From: Parahoeflea halophila
GTDB lineage: Bacteria > Pseudomonadota > Alphaproteobacteria > Rhizobiales > Rhizobiaceae
DNA length: 64,000 nucleotides
Direction: 5' to 3'
Assembly (NCBI RefSeq): GCF_900220985.1
Contig: NZ_OCPC01000002.1
Span: 496,001 to 560,000 of the forward strand
The translations under genes were made by a program, and so were the position numbers. Position 1 is the stretch's first letter; each line of letters begins with the position of its first letter. A model generated the notes under the pieces. The model was not told the origin of the DNA. It did no database searches and saw only the letters and a program-made list of their open reading frames with translations. Below are positions 8,669 through 18,053 of the stretch, piece after piece.

Positions 8669-9981
8669 GCTTGCTGCCGCAGGAGATCATCCGCACCAAG
8701 CGCGACGGCGGTGAACTCGATCCGGCAGCCATCGCTGCCTTCATAGCAGGCTTTGGTGATGACAGCGTCAGCGAAGGCCAGATCGCGGCCTTTGCGATGG
8801 CAGTGCTGTTTCAGGGAATGAGCCGTGCCGAGGCGGTGGCGCTGACTGTCTCGATGCGGGATTCGGGCGAGGTACTGTCTTGGCCGGAACTCGATATCCC
8901 GGTGGTCGACAAGCATTCAACCGGGGGGGTCGGCGACAACATCTCTCTCATGCTGGCGCCGATTGCAGCCGCCTGCGGTCTCGCGGTGCCGATGATTTCC
9001 GGCCGCGGTCTTGGCCATACCGGCGGCACGCTGGACAAGATGGAATCGATCCCCGGCTATACCGCCATGCCCGACAGCGCCCTGTTCCGGAAGGTGGTTG
9101 CCGCTTCGGGATGCGCCATCATCGGCCAGACCGGCAATCTGGCGCCCGCCGACAAGCGCTTCTACGCAATCCGCGATGTCACCGCGACCGTCGAATCGGT
9201 GCCGCTGATCACAGCTTCCATTCTGTCGAAAAAACTTGCCGCCGGGCTCGGCGCCCTGGTGCTCGACGTCAAATGCGGCAATGGCGCTTTCATGGACAGC
9301 CCCGAGCGCGCCAATGAGCTGGCGCGGTCGCTGGTCGAGGTCGCCGTGGGCGCCGGAATGCCCACCACCGCGCTGGTCACCGACATGAACCAGCCGCTGG
9401 CAAGTGCGGCCGGCAATGCGGTCGAGGTCCGCAATGCTGCGGATTTTCTTACCGGCAAGGCCCGCGACAGCCGCTTGCTCGACGTCACATTGGCACTGGC
9501 TGCCGAAATGCTGGTCTCCGGCGGTCTGGCTGGCACTGTTGAAGAGGCCAAGACCCGCGCGCAAGCAACGCTGGAGGATGGATCCGCCGCAGAGCGTTTC
9601 AACCGCATGGTGGCAGAGCTGGGTGGCCCGCTTGACTTTCTCGCCGATCCTGACCGCCACCTGGAAGCAGCGCCGATCGTCTCGGCTTGTGTCGCCGGCA
9701 GCGAAGGTTACGTCACCGGCTATGACACCCGCGCTGTCGGCCTGAGCGTGGTCGAGCTAGGAGGCGGCCGCACGAGGCCGGGCGACCCTGTCGATCACGC
9801 CGTCGGACTGGGAGGTCTGCTGCCCATCGGTGCCCGTGTCGAGAAAGACACGCCGCTGGCCTTCATCCATGCAAGGAGCGACGATCAGGTGGCACGCGCC
9901 GAGCGACAGCTGCGCGCGGCTGTGAAACTCGGCGACGCCGCGCCGTCAGTGTCACCTGCGGTCATGGGACGTCACGGGTAG
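8665..9981 (+). CDS. deoA: Thymidine phosphorylase
   Basis: 438 residues, colinear with E. coli DeoA throughout. The start is TTG at 8665, inside the deoC stop (four-base overlap, TTGA), preceded by AGGGAGAA. Family motifs include EIIRTKRDG, KHSTGGVGD (phosphate-binding loop), SGRGLGHTGGTLDK and LAPADKRFYA. It performs phosphorolysis of thymidine and deoxyuridine to base plus deoxyribose-1-phosphate. The rare TTG start combined with overlap suggests output depends on ribosomes arriving from deoC. It is the last gene of the plus-strand nucleoside operon. Confidence 0.95.
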   Translation: MSLLPQEIIRTKRDGGELDPAAIAAFIAGFGDDSVSEGQIAAFAMAVLFQGMSRAEAVALTVSMRDSGEVLSWPELDIPVVDKHSTGGVGDNISLMLAPIAAACGLAVPMISGRGLGHTGGTLDKMESIPGYTAMPDSALFRKVVAASGCAIIGQTGNLAPADKRFYAIRDVTATVESVPLITASILSKKLAAGLGALVLDVKCGNGAFMDSPERANELARSLVEVAVGAGMPTTALVTDMNQPLASAAGNAVEVRNAADFLTGKARDSRLLDVTLALAAEMLVSGGLAGTVEEAKTRAQATLEDGSAAERFNRMVAELGGPLDFLADPDRHLEAAPIVSACVAGSEGYVTGYDTRAVGLSVVELGGGRTRPGDPVDHAVGLGGLLPIGARVEKDTPLAFIHARSDDQVARAERQLRAAVKLGDAAPSVSPAVMGRHG

Positions 9982-10047
9982 CAAGCATCGCGGATGGGTG
10001 ACAGCAATCGCATTCGTCTGGATGCGCAAGGGCCGCTGTCGCAAGCG

Positions 10048-10602
10048 TCAGTTGACCAGTTCCATCCGGTTGTTGTGGACACGGTAGGATTGCAGCTTCG
10101 ACATGAAGCTCATGCCGATCAGGGTTGTCGACAGCGCCTTGTCGTCAAGCACGAAGGCCTCGACATTCTCGACTGAAATCGCCCCGATCTGCATCCGTTC
10201 AAGATCGATGAGGGCCGCACTGGTGGTGCCGTTTGCAGTGCGCACCTGATGCTTGTAGTCGGATGCCGACAGCCGCAGGCCGAGATGGCGTGCGGTCGAG
10301 GCATTGATCGCCACATAGGTCGCCCCGGTATCGATGAGTCCTTGTATGCTGCGTCCGTTGATGCGGAAATCGGCGGTGAAATGCCCATTCCGCGACATCG
10401 GGACCGTGGCGGCACGGACCCCGGTCGTGTAATGCGCGGTGGCCTGGGAGAGCGTCTTCTGCGCCTTGGCCGGGGTGGGCTTTGAAGCCGGTTGTTCCTG
10501 CCCGGTGTCGTTGGACACCAGTGCGGAGAAATCCTGGGCATAGTAGGGCAGGCCCGAAATGATGAGGACCGCGCAGGATACGAGGAAGATATTCTTGATC
10601 AT
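10048..10602 (-). CDS. Membrane-anchored retropepsin-like aspartic protease (TIGR02281 type)
   Basis: 184 residues. A single N-terminal hydrophobic helix (about residues 3-20) probably anchors it to the inner membrane. A low-complexity Pro/Ala/Lys/Gln linker follows, then a retropepsin-like domain with GLIDTGATYVAIN, where DTGA is the catalytic aspartate motif. The C-terminal part includes an LIGMSFM flap-side segment. This small clan AA family is widespread in alphaproteobacteria and mostly uncharacterised. It stands alone, convergent with deoA across about 65 bases. Substrate unknown; a periplasmic protein-processing role is inferred from topology. Confidence 0.85.
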   Translation of the reverse strand: MIKNIFLVSCAVLIISGLPYYAQDFSALVSNDTGQEQPASKPTPAKAQKTLSQATAHYTTGVRAATVPMSRNGHFTADFRINGRSIQGLIDTGATYVAINASTARHLGLRLSASDYKHQVRTANGTTSAALIDLERMQIGAISVENVEAFVLDDKALSTTLIGMSFMSKLQSYRVHNNRMELVN

Positions 10603-10941
10603 GCCGTTGCCTTTGATAATTCCGGATCATTCAACACCTCCCGGACTAACGGCAAGTGAAGGCCCATCGGATACGGCTGAAAACCGGATCGTGTGGTTAA
10701 GGAAGTCCAAAACCGTACGCTTGCCCGGAGGTTCAGCCGGAAGCAGCAGCCACGCCCGGTGCCGGAATCTTGCCGGTCCGTGAACAGATTTTCGCTTTTC
10801 GGTAACGTGCCTAACAATGCGATAATGTTTCGGCCCTGGTTTCAGGGGGCTGGGCAAACCAGAATATGAACAACTGGGACGCCAAAAGTGGGCATTCGCG
10901 GCTTATGGGGTTAGTATTCAGCCTGTAGTCGAGTTTGTTGT
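10603..10941. other. Non-coding gap upstream of the flagellin remnant
   Basis: About 340 bases between the divergently placed aspartic protease start and the flagellin start. No credible ORF, RNA gene or clear terminator is visible. It should hold the protease promoter on the minus strand. The last 15 bases before the flagellin ATG lack a recognisable ribosome-binding site, in keeping with decay of that gene. Confidence 0.5.
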
Positions 10942-11951
10942 ATGACGAGTATCCATAGTAATGTTGGCGCGACCACAGCTCTCCAGACGCTGCGTGGATC
11001 AACAACTCCATGCAGATGTCCCAGGGCCGGGTCGCCACCGGGTTCCGGGTCGACACCGCCGCGGACAATTCGGCCTACTGGCCGATTGCCACCACCATGC
11101 GGTCCGACAACAAGGCGTTGTCCGCTGCCGAGGATGCCCTTGCACTGAGCGCCGCGAAGGGGGACGTGGCCTATAACGGGATGGAAGCCTCGGTCGATAT
11201 TCTTGACGAGATCAAGGCCCGTTTCGTCACCGCGCGCGAGCCGGGGGTGGACCGGGACAAGGTGCAGAAAGAATTCACCGAGTTCAAGCAACAGCTCGTC
11301 AGCATCGCTCAGTCCGCAACCTTCAGCGGTGAAAACTGGCTATATCTCTCGACACCTTACGATGCCGCCAACAACGCCTCCGACAAGGAGCTCGTCGGGG
11401 GGGTCAGCCGGGGCAAGGACGGTCTGATTTCGGTCCAGACCATCAAGCTCGATTTCCGCGACGAGACACAGGTTGCCGAACCGTCTGATACCTGGGCAAT
11501 GTTTAATTTCATGACCGGTCACATTGGTGATCTGGGCATTGCGACCAGCCCGAATTTTGCCTGGGACGCGGGATTTGCGACCGGATGGGTGCTTTTCAAG
11601 AGCCCCAGCCCGACAGTTGCCGGTTATCCGACGGTCACCGAGATCCAGCTTGACGCCTCGACCACCGATGCCCAACTTGACGAGATGATCGTGGTCATTG
11701 ACGCGATGCTGCAATACGCCATCGAGAAGGCATCGACCTATGGTACGGTGAAGTGGCGGATCGACATGCAGTCGAACTTCGTTCAGGACCTGTCCCACTC
11801 AATCGATTCCGGTGTCGGCCGCCTGGTTGATGCCGATATAAGCGAGGAATCCACCAGGCTGAAGGCGCTGCAGACGCAACAGCAACTGGGCATCCAGTCA
11901 CTTTCGATGGCCAACTCGAACGCCCAGACACTGCTCACGCTGCTGAACTGA
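10942..11951 (+). pseudogene. Flagellin gene with a frameshift near its 5' end
   Basis: From ATG 10942 the first 18 codons read as a flagellin N-terminus (MTSIHSNVGATTALQTLR) and then run out of frame. From about 10998 the frame two positions over resumes with INNSMQMSQGRVATGFRV and stays open to 11951. The whole flagellin D0/D1 pattern follows: AAYW-like SAYWPIATTMRSD, SATFSGENWL, and a C-terminal STRLKALQTQQQLGIQSL block. One missing base around CGTGGATC (10993-11000) explains the break. The central domain is short. No flagellar genes are nearby and no RBS precedes the ATG. It is either a true pseudogene or an assembly error; the downstream frame alone lacks half of the N-terminal D0 helix. 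Confidence 0.82.
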
Positions 11952-12015
11952 TCCCGGCGGCTGAAAACCGGCTGTTGCAGCCTGCCTGGCCGGCGGGCGC
12001 AACTTCTGCACTGGC

Positions 12016-12645
12016 CTACTTGGTTCCGTACATGCGGTCGCCCGCGTCTCCCAGGCCCGGAACGATATAGCCCTGCTCGTTCAGATGGCTGTCGATGGAG
12101 GCGGTGTAGATCGGAACGTCCGGATGGGCGGCCTGAAAGTTGCGGATGCCTTCCGGCGCGGCCAGCAGGCAGAGAAAACGGATATTGCGCGCGCCGCGTT
12201 CCTTCAGTTTCTCGATCGAGGCGATGGACGAGTTGCCGGTGGCAAGCATCGGGTCGACAACGATGATCAGCCGGTTGCTGACATCTTCGGGCGCCTTGAA
12301 GTAATACTCTATCGCTTCCAGCGTCTCATGATCGCGGTAGACGCCGATATGGGCAACGCGCGCCGAAGGCACCAGGTCGAGCATGCCCTCCAGCAGGCCG
12401 TTTCCGGCCCGCAGGATCGAGGCAAAAACCAGCTTCTTGCCTTCAAGCAACGGCGCTTCGATCTCGACCAGGGGCGTTTCGATCCGCTCCATGGCCAGTT
12501 CCAGATCGCGCGTGACCTCGTAACACAACAGCGTCGATATCTCTCTCAGCAGTCGCCGGAAGCCGGCTGTGGAAGTCTCCTTCTTGCGCATGATGGTGAG
12601 TTTGTGCTGCACCAGAGGATGGTTGATGACTGTAACGCCGTCCAT
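12016..12645 (-). CDS. upp: Uracil phosphoribosyltransferase
   Basis: 209 residues, full length for bacterial Upp. It begins with [16 protein letters not shown], has the [12 protein letters not shown] dimer and base-binding stretch, and carries the PRPP-binding loop [16 protein letters not shown]. The C-terminal [16 protein letters not shown] segment is the uracil-binding flap. It makes UMP from uracil and PRPP and so recovers the base released by the phosphorylases. It is the third gene after deoB and add on the minus strand, but a 180-base gap with a candidate operator suggests it has its own promoter. Confidence 0.95.
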   Translation of the reverse strand: MDGVTVINHPLVQHKLTIMRKKETSTAGFRRLLREISTLLCYEVTRDLELAMERIETPLVEIEAPLLEGKKLVFASILRAGNGLLEGMLDLVPSARVAHIGVYRDHETLEAIEYYFKAPEDVSNRLIIVVDPMLATGNSSIASIEKLKERGARNIRFLCLLAAPEGIRNFQAAHPDVPIYTASIDSHLNEQGYIVPGLGDAGDRMYGTK

Positions 12646-12700
12646 GATGTTCTGCCTTGAATTTGTGACCGGGTACCGCGCTGATCGCCGAAATCAATGC

Positions 12701-12717
12701 GGAACATGCCCTGTTCC
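12701..12717 (-). promoter_or_regulatory. Perfect inverted repeat upstream of upp
   Basis: GGAACA-TGCCC-TGTTCC is a perfect 6+6 palindrome with a five-base spacer, 56 bases upstream of the upp start. On the minus strand a TATTAT hexamer lies directly upstream of it, in the position of a -10 element. The arrangement resembles a repressor operator placed over the transcription start. No regulator can be named. Confidence 0.35.
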
Positions 12718-12825
12718 ATAATAATTTCCCGCCGGCTCCAACGCGAAGGACATCCGGAAGCACGGCATGAGCCTGCCCCGATTTAGACACTTATTCCGCA
12801 GGCCCGGCAACCGTCGGATTGGGAT

Positions 12826-13812
12826 TCAGTCGAGCTGTCCCAAGAGTTTTGCGCGGGTTTGCGGATCCACGAAGGCAGCCTCGATCGCGGTCCGGGTGAA
12901 ATCGGTAAGATCCGGTGCGCCGTAGCCCCAGGCATCAGCGGCCATCTGGTACTCGCGACCGACCGAGGATGCGAAATGCGGCGGATCGTCAGAGCTCAGC
13001 GTTACTTTCACCCCGGCACGCCGCAGCCGGTCGAACGGATGGCTGGAAATCTCCGGATAGACATTCAGCGCCAGGTTGGAACCAGGGCAGACTTCCAGCA
13101 CCACGCCTTCATCAGCGATCCGCTGAACCAGCGCGCCATCCTCGATCGCCCGTACGCCGTGGCCGATGCGTGACGGGCGGATGTGATCCAGCGCGTCACG
13201 CACGCTTTCTGCCCCGGCAAGTTCGCCGGCGTGGATGGTGATGCCCAGCCCGGCATCGCGCGCAATGTCGAAGGCCCGGGCAAACTCGGCAACCTCACCG
13301 AAACGTTCTTCGCCGGCCATGCCGAAACCGGTGATCAGCGGGTGTGGCCGGGAGGCAGCAAGCTTTGCTGCCGCTTCCACCTTCTCGGCGCCCAGATGCC
13401 TGACGCCGACGATGATCATCCGGCATTCGATCCCCGAGGATTCGCTGGCCTGTCTGATGCCCTCGGCAAGCCCGTCGAAATAGGCGGTGTGCGACAGTCC
13501 GGCGGCCGCCGCGTGATCGGGCGAGACGAAAATTTCTGCATAGATAGCGTTCTGGGCGGCAATGCCCTCAAGATAGGTCCGCGCCAGCAGCGCGTAGTCT
13601 TCCTCGCTGCGGAACAGCGACGCCGCACCGTCATAGGCTGTGAGAAACTCGGTGAAATCCGACCAGACATAGCTGTCGCCGGAAATGAAGCCGGACACAT
13701 CAGTGTTGTATTTGCCGGCCTGCGCCTTCACCAGCGCTGGAGAGGCAGCACCTTCGATGTGGCAATGCAGCTCGGCTTTTGGCACCGGGGCCGTGTTGAA
13801 AGGCGCTGTCAC
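12826..13812 (-). CDS. add: Adenosine deaminase
   Basis: 328 residues of the metal-dependent adenosine/AMP deaminase fold. Zinc ligands and catalytic residues are visible: AELHCHIEG near the N-terminus, TIHAGE (His and catalytic Glu region), GHG in RIGHGVRA, and the double-Asp SSDDPPHF. It hydrolyses adenosine or deoxyadenosine to inosine or deoxyinosine, the substrates of the PNP encoded at 7078. Rhizobial proteins of this length are annotated as adenosine deaminase, though adenine deaminases share the fold. Its start overlaps the deoB stop by four bases. Confidence 0.9.
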   Translation of the reverse strand: MTAPFNTAPVPKAELHCHIEGAASPALVKAQAGKYNTDVSGFISGDSYVWSDFTEFLTAYDGAASLFRSEEDYALLARTYLEGIAAQNAIYAEIFVSPDHAAAAGLSHTAYFDGLAEGIRQASESSGIECRMIIVGVRHLGAEKVEAAAKLAASRPHPLITGFGMAGEERFGEVAEFARAFDIARDAGLGITIHAGELAGAESVRDALDHIRPSRIGHGVRAIEDGALVQRIADEGVVLEVCPGSNLALNVYPEISSHPFDRLRRAGVKVTLSSDDPPHFASSVGREYQMAADAWGYGAPDLTDFTRTAIEAAFVDPQTRAKLLGQLD

Positions 13813-15029
13813 AGGAAACTCCTTCCATTGGCGGTTGCCGCAAGCCCCAGATGCTGCGCCAGCGTCGCGCCAACATCGGAATAGGTCGTCCGCACACCGA
13901 TGTTGCGTGCTGCGACACCGGGGCCGAAGCCCAGGATCGGCACCCGTTCACGGGTGTGGTCAGTACCGCGCCAGGTCGGGTCGCAGCCATGATCAGCGGT
14001 TATCAGCACCAGATCACCCTTCTTCAGCAGCTTGGCAAAGCGCGGCAGCATCGCGTCCAAGGCTTCCAGCGCCGCGGCATACCCGGCCACGTCCCGGCGA
14101 TGGCCGTAGAGCATGTCGAAGTCGACGAAATTGGTGAACACCAGATCGCCGTCCCTGGCTTCCTTGGTTGCCTTCAGTGTTGCTTCGAACAGCGCCGGGT
14201 TGCCGCTCGCCTTGCGCACGTCGGTCACGCCCTGGTGCGCGTAGATGTCGCCGATCTTGCCGACGGCAAACACCCGGCTACCGCTCTCGCTGACCTGGTC
14301 GAGCAGGGTTGGACCCGGCGGGGGAACCGAAAAGTCCTGACGGTTTCCGGTCCGGTCAAACCCGGTTTCGGCCGAGCCCACGAAAGGGCGGGCGATGACG
14401 CGGCCGATATTCAGCGGATCGATGAGTTTGCGCACGGTCTGGCACAGCTCGATCAGCCGTTCCAGGCCGAAGCTCTCCTCATGGGCGGCAATCTGGAACA
14501 CCGAATCCGACGAGGTGTAGCAGATCGGCTTGCCGGTTCTCACGTGCTCGGCGCCGAACCGGGCAATGATCTCCGTCCCCGAGGCGTGGCAGTTGCCCAG
14601 GATGCCGGGCAGCTCCGCAAGCGCCACGATCTTGGCCACCAGCTCGTCGCTGAAGGCCGGCCCGTCATCGGGAAAGTAACCCCAGTCGAACATCACCGGC
14701 TGACCGGCGATCTCCCAATGTCCAGACGGAGTGTCCTTGCCGTTGGAGACCTCATTGGCGGCGCCGTGAATACCGCGTGGCCGGGAGGTCAGTTTCCAAC
14801 CCGCTGGCATGTCGCCGGTGGCCGCGACCGCCGCCTCGGCCAGACCCAGCGATTGCATGTGCGGCAGAGACAATGGACCCTCGCGCAAACCGGGGCGGTC
14901 GGCGAGGCCGGCCGCGCATTGCTCTGCGATATGGCCGAGCGTGTTGGCGCCCAGATCGCCATAGGCTTCCGCGTCGGGAGCTCCGCCGATGCCAAAGGAA
15001 TCAAGAACAAACAGAAATGCACGCGCCAT
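13809..15029 (-). CDS. deoB: Phosphopentomutase
   Basis: 406 residues from ATG 15029, chosen because GGAG lies about ten bases upstream and the protein then begins [20 protein letters not shown] as in DeoB; a longer frame upstream is unsupported. Alkaline-phosphatase superfamily metal residues appear in VLDSFG and in the late ITADHGCDP and GTDHTRE motifs. It interconverts (deoxy)ribose-1-phosphate and (deoxy)ribose-5-phosphate, linking the phosphorylases to DeoC. It leads the minus-strand deoB-add(-upp) unit and is divergent from the PhnD-like gene across 130 bases. Confidence 0.95.
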   Translation of the reverse strand: MARAFLFVLDSFGIGGAPDAEAYGDLGANTLGHIAEQCAAGLADRPGLREGPLSLPHMQSLGLAEAAVAATGDMPAGWKLTSRPRGIHGAANEVSNGKDTPSGHWEIAGQPVMFDWGYFPDDGPAFSDELVAKIVALAELPGILGNCHASGTEIIARFGAEHVRTGKPICYTSSDSVFQIAAHEESFGLERLIELCQTVRKLIDPLNIGRVIARPFVGSAETGFDRTGNRQDFSVPPPGPTLLDQVSESGSRVFAVGKIGDIYAHQGVTDVRKASGNPALFEATLKATKEARDGDLVFTNFVDFDMLYGHRRDVAGYAAALEALDAMLPRFAKLLKKGDLVLITADHGCDPTWRGTDHTRERVPILGFGPGVAARNIGVRTTYSDVGATLAQHLGLAATANGRSFL

Positions 15030-15159
15030 GAAATGTCTCCAGAGTGACGGCCAAGTTAGCCGGTTTCGCACGTGACCGGAAGAGTCGAGATCGGCTGCCG
15101 GCGGTAACCTTGTTTTCACCATAACCGTGCATTTCAACCGGGTCGTGGTATAGACCGGT

Positions 15160-16101
15160 ATGGCTATGATTGATCGTCTATGGAAACTTGCAGCGCAGTT
15201 TCAGCGACCGCTTTGGGCGGCTCTCTGCTGCGCTATGGTCTGGGCCGCGCCGGTCAGGGCAGATTACCGGGACTCGATCGCAGTGCTGCGCATCGGTCTG
15301 GTGGAAACCCACGTTGCGGCAACCGATCCCGTCAAGCTCGAAGCGATACAGCGCGCCTTTTCCGAAGCTCTGGGCATATCCGTCGATATCATCAAGCTGG
15401 GCAGCTATGCCGCCTTGATCGACGCGCACGCCAGCGGCCGTGTCGGCTATGCGATTCACTCTGCCAGATCGTTTGCGGCCACCGAGGCGGCCTGCGGCTG
15501 CGTCCGGGCCTTTCGCAGCCCGGTGGCTGCAGATGGGTCCACGGGCTTCCGCTCGGTTCTTGTTGCCCGCGACAGTGCCGTCCGGCCCGTCGGAGAACTC
15601 AACATCGGATATTCCAGCGAGGCCTCGGTTTCCGGGTGGCAGATTCCGCACCAGGCGATCAGGGCAGGCAGTCTGGCCATGCCCAAACTGATCCGCGCGG
15701 GAAGCGTTGGCTCCGTCATCGAGCTATATCAGGCGGGTGAAATCGACGGCTTTTTCGGCTGGATCCCCGACGTGCCTGGCGATGCCGGCTCGGATCCCGG
15801 GCGCTTGTTCGGCGGCTGGAACCAAGCGTTGATCGAGACCGCCGAACCGCTCCGGATCATCTGGTCTTCGCAGCGCATCCCTTACGGGCCACATGCTGCC
15901 AACCGCTCTCTGCCCGATGATCTGGTAGAGGCTCTGGGTCGCTTTCTCGACGAGATGGCGGTGTCGGCTCCCGGGCTTCTGGATATTTTCGAGCCGCTGT
16001 ATGGCGGCGGATATGTCCGCCCGGATCCGGAGGATTACCGCAACCTCCGAGGCCTGGTCGAGGCTCAGTCGGTCCGCAAATCCGCCGCCAGGAAACCCTG
16101 A
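15160..16101 (+). CDS. Orphan PhnD-like (phosphate/phosphonate-type) periplasmic binding protein
   Basis: 313 residues with an N-terminal export signal (hydrophobic [17 protein letters not shown], likely cut after ARA about residue 34). The body reads as a type 2 periplasmic binding protein of the PhnD family: [10 protein letters not shown] at the start, a [15 protein letters not shown] helix, and [24 protein letters not shown]. No permease or ATPase gene is next to it. Such orphan PhnD-like proteins occur beside Tad loci in related genomes, to my knowledge without an assigned function. A ligand-sensing role is possible. True ligand unknown. Confidence 0.75.
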   Translation: MAMIDRLWKLAAQFQRPLWAALCCAMVWAAPVRADYRDSIAVLRIGLVETHVAATDPVKLEAIQRAFSEALGISVDIIKLGSYAALIDAHASGRVGYAIHSARSFAATEAACGCVRAFRSPVAADGSTGFRSVLVARDSAVRPVGELNIGYSSEASVSGWQIPHQAIRAGSLAMPKLIRAGSVGSVIELYQAGEIDGFFGWIPDVPGDAGSDPGRLFGGWNQALIETAEPLRIIWSSQRIPYGPHAANRSLPDDLVEALGRFLDEMAVSAPGLLDIFEPLYGGGYVRPDPEDYRNLRGLVEAQSVRKSAARKP

Positions 16102-16207
16102 ACCCGGTTCCTGCCAAGTTTATTCGCCTGACGCGATGGACGGGCTCTGCCCGCTTCGTCGGATCTGAAACGCGGGTATGCCAACGCGATCCCGTGCTGC
16201 AACGCCT

Positions 16208-16240
16208 TGAAAGAAGGTTCCGGCGCCCGGAGGCGCCGGA
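16208..16240 (-). terminator. Intrinsic terminator of the minus-strand tadE/tadG operon
   Basis: A perfect nine-base stem, TCCGGCGCC / GGCGCCGGA (16219-16240), with a CGGA loop, sits 11 bases past the TadG-like stop on the minus strand. It is followed in that direction by CCTTCTTTCA, a T-rich tail. Confidence 0.75.
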
Positions 16241-16250
16241 CTTGCGGACC

Positions 16251-16823
16251 TTAGCAGTTGCTGCAGGTCACGTTGTCGCCGATGCGCTGACGCAGGTGGT
16301 AGACCTTCTTCATCTCCAATGTCCGGACATCTACTTTCGGCAGATCCGGGACAAACAACAACAGCTTGTGATCAAATTCCACCTCGGTACGGACCAGGAA
16401 AGTGTCCGGGATCGCCAGTTCATCCGGGAGCTCCTGGGTCGAATTGTTTGTATAGGGGCGGGTACCGTCTTCCTGCCAGGACCAGCTCGCCTTGCCGACG
16501 CCGGAGCTGTTGACGGCTATGCCGGTGATCTTCACCTTCATGCCGTCCGAAGGAAACGGCGTCATGACGCTTTCCGCGACATTGACCATGGAATTCAGGA
16601 AGGCCTTGTCGACCGAACTGTCCTGGGTCACCAGGTCGGCAATGGTGCTTGCGGCGCGTGCGAGTTTCTTGTTCACCGACATGGCGACCGAAACTTCCAG
16701 CGATCCCATGTAAAGAATGATCAGGACCGGTGCGATCAGCGCGAACTCCACGGCGCCGACTCCGGATCGATCGCCGCGCAGTTTGCGCACGGTACGGTTG
16801 ATTTTATCCAGATAGCCTGTCAT
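16251..16823 (-). CDS. TadE/TadG-like pilus assembly pseudopilin-type protein
   Basis: 190 residues from ATG 16823, with AAGGAAG about ten bases upstream; a GTG at 16877 would add 18 residues and overlap the previous stop. The N-terminus carries the TadE-like signature: a basic lead, then GVGAVEFALIAPVLIILYMGSLEVSVAM, a Glu-containing hydrophobic helix with the prepilin-like G-x-x-A-x-E-F arrangement. The rest is a soluble periplasmic domain with a C-terminal Cys pair (TCSNC). These minor pseudopilins are needed for Flp pilus assembly. It is the last gene of a three-gene minus-strand unit. Confidence 0.82.
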   Translation of the reverse strand: MTGYLDKINRTVRKLRGDRSGVGAVEFALIAPVLIILYMGSLEVSVAMSVNKKLARAASTIADLVTQDSSVDKAFLNSMVNVAESVMTPFPSDGMKVKITGIAVNSSGVGKASWSWQEDGTRPYTNNSTQELPDELAIPDTFLVRTEVEFDHKLLLFVPDLPKVDVRTLEMKKVYHLRQRIGDNVTCSNC

Positions 16824-16873
16824 GGCGGTGCTTCCTTTTGGTTTTCGCCGTTCGGAAATGTCCACGAACCTGC

Positions 16874-17482
16874 TCACGGAAAGTTCTCGTTGCGGAAAGC
16901 GGCCGTCGCCACCATCAGATAGTCGCGCGGCATTTCGCCATCCTTGCGGATGTTGGTGATGAATGGCCTGACGAGATCCGTCATCACTTCCCAGCGGTAG
17001 TAGGCACGCACGATATTGATGCTCTTCGGGCCACCCGGGCTGTAGTCGAAATCGGAGGAATCGAGATCCGAGAACTGATCGTTGCTCTGCTTCGGGATGT
17101 AACTCGGGATCGCGGCGAAACTGGCGAACTCGCGCACATCGAGATAGAGCTTCTGATCATCGGGATCTTCTTCGGCCGCGCACTTGATCATGATGCTGAT
17201 CTCGGCGCAAAACCTGGTGCGGAACTCTTCTTCATCCAGGTTCTTTGCCTGACCGGTGCGCACTTGCCGCGCCATCGTGTCAACGGCATTTTCCAGCAGC
17301 TGTTCGCCGGCAAACGCCACAAAGGCTTCGATCGTCGCAAAGATCAGCAGGAAGAACGGAAACGCCAGCAGGGCAAATTCGATGGCGGTGGAGCCATCGC
17401 TTGACCGCCGGAAACGCGCCAGCGCCCGCGGCATTCGCCGCCGTGGCCTTTGCGATGTACTGGTTTGATCGTCGACTTGCAT
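16874..17482 (-). CDS. TadE-like pilus assembly pseudopilin-type protein
   Basis: 202 residues. A basic leader rich in Arg (RRRMPRALARFRRSSDG) precedes STAIEFALLAFPFFLLIFATIE, the TadE membrane helix with Glu at the +5-like position. The following soluble domain has two Cys residues (about 92 and 100) that could pair. TadE-like proteins are processed by the prepilin peptidase and form part of the Flp pilus machinery. It lies 50 bases upstream of the TadG-like gene and 154 bases after the CpaC-N-like gene, all read leftward. Confidence 0.85.
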   Translation of the reverse strand: MQVDDQTSTSQRPRRRMPRALARFRRSSDGSTAIEFALLAFPFFLLIFATIEAFVAFAGEQLLENAVDTMARQVRTGQAKNLDEEEFRTRFCAEISIMIKCAAEEDPDDQKLYLDVREFASFAAIPSYIPKQSNDQFSDLDSSDFDYSPGGPKSINIVRAYYRWEVMTDLVRPFITNIRKDGEMPRDYLMVATAAFRNENFP

Positions 17483-17636
17483 CGTCGCACTCCCGGACTT
17501 TCGTTTCCCGGGAACGACGCTACGTCAAACAGGTTGAATATTGGTAACGCGTACGCCGGCAAGCTGCACAGGTGGTGAACAAATTCCTAACGCAAGCCCT
17601 CTTGGCCCGGACGGTGCTGCTGAACGCGGCTACAGG

Positions 17637-18053
17637 TCACGGACTTGTCGTGGCAACGCTCGGCACGTGTTCTTCGCAGGCCGGTGCGCAGGAATAGACC
17701 GAACGTGATGTCTGCTTGAAGACCCGAAGCGTGTTGGCCTCATCCACCGACACCAGAATCCGTTCATCCACGATTGCATCGCCTGCCTGGTCGAGAATGA
17801 CCAGATTGGTAGTTCCGTAGGATTTGCCTGTAAGCACGATTGTCTGCGGATCGGACACCGCGACGTCGGCGACATTGGCATTGCCGATGATGACCTTGCT
17901 GACAGCGCGATCGAGCTTGAGGATCCGGGCATGGTCCATGAACACGCGAATGGCATCCTCTGCTGCCCGGGCCGGGAATGATGCCATCGATACCAGAGCT
18001 GCGCCGCACAGAAACATTGCGAGCCAGCGATGCGCAGGGTTGGTGTGGGTCAT
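17637..18053 (-). CDS. Secreted pilus-formation N-terminal-domain protein (CpaC N-domain without secretin)
   Basis: 138 residues with a signal peptide (hydrophobic WLAMFLCGAALVSMASFPARA, cut near residue 30). The mature part matches the pilus/secretin N-terminal domain: ILKLDRAVSKVIIGNANVADVAVSDP and an LTGKSYGTTNLVILD segment. The same pattern occurs in CpaC at 20464 (VIDLPTDAHDILVADPTLADAV, FGKTVGQTNIFIF). There is no secretin domain, only a short Cys-containing tail. It may bind or chaperone the CpaC ring. It is the first gene of the minus-strand unit, divergent from the pilin. Confidence 0.82.
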   Translation of the reverse strand: MTHTNPAHRWLAMFLCGAALVSMASFPARAAEDAIRVFMDHARILKLDRAVSKVIIGNANVADVAVSDPQTIVLTGKSYGTTNLVILDQAGDAIVDERILVSVDEANTLRVFKQTSRSVYSCAPACEEHVPSVATTSP

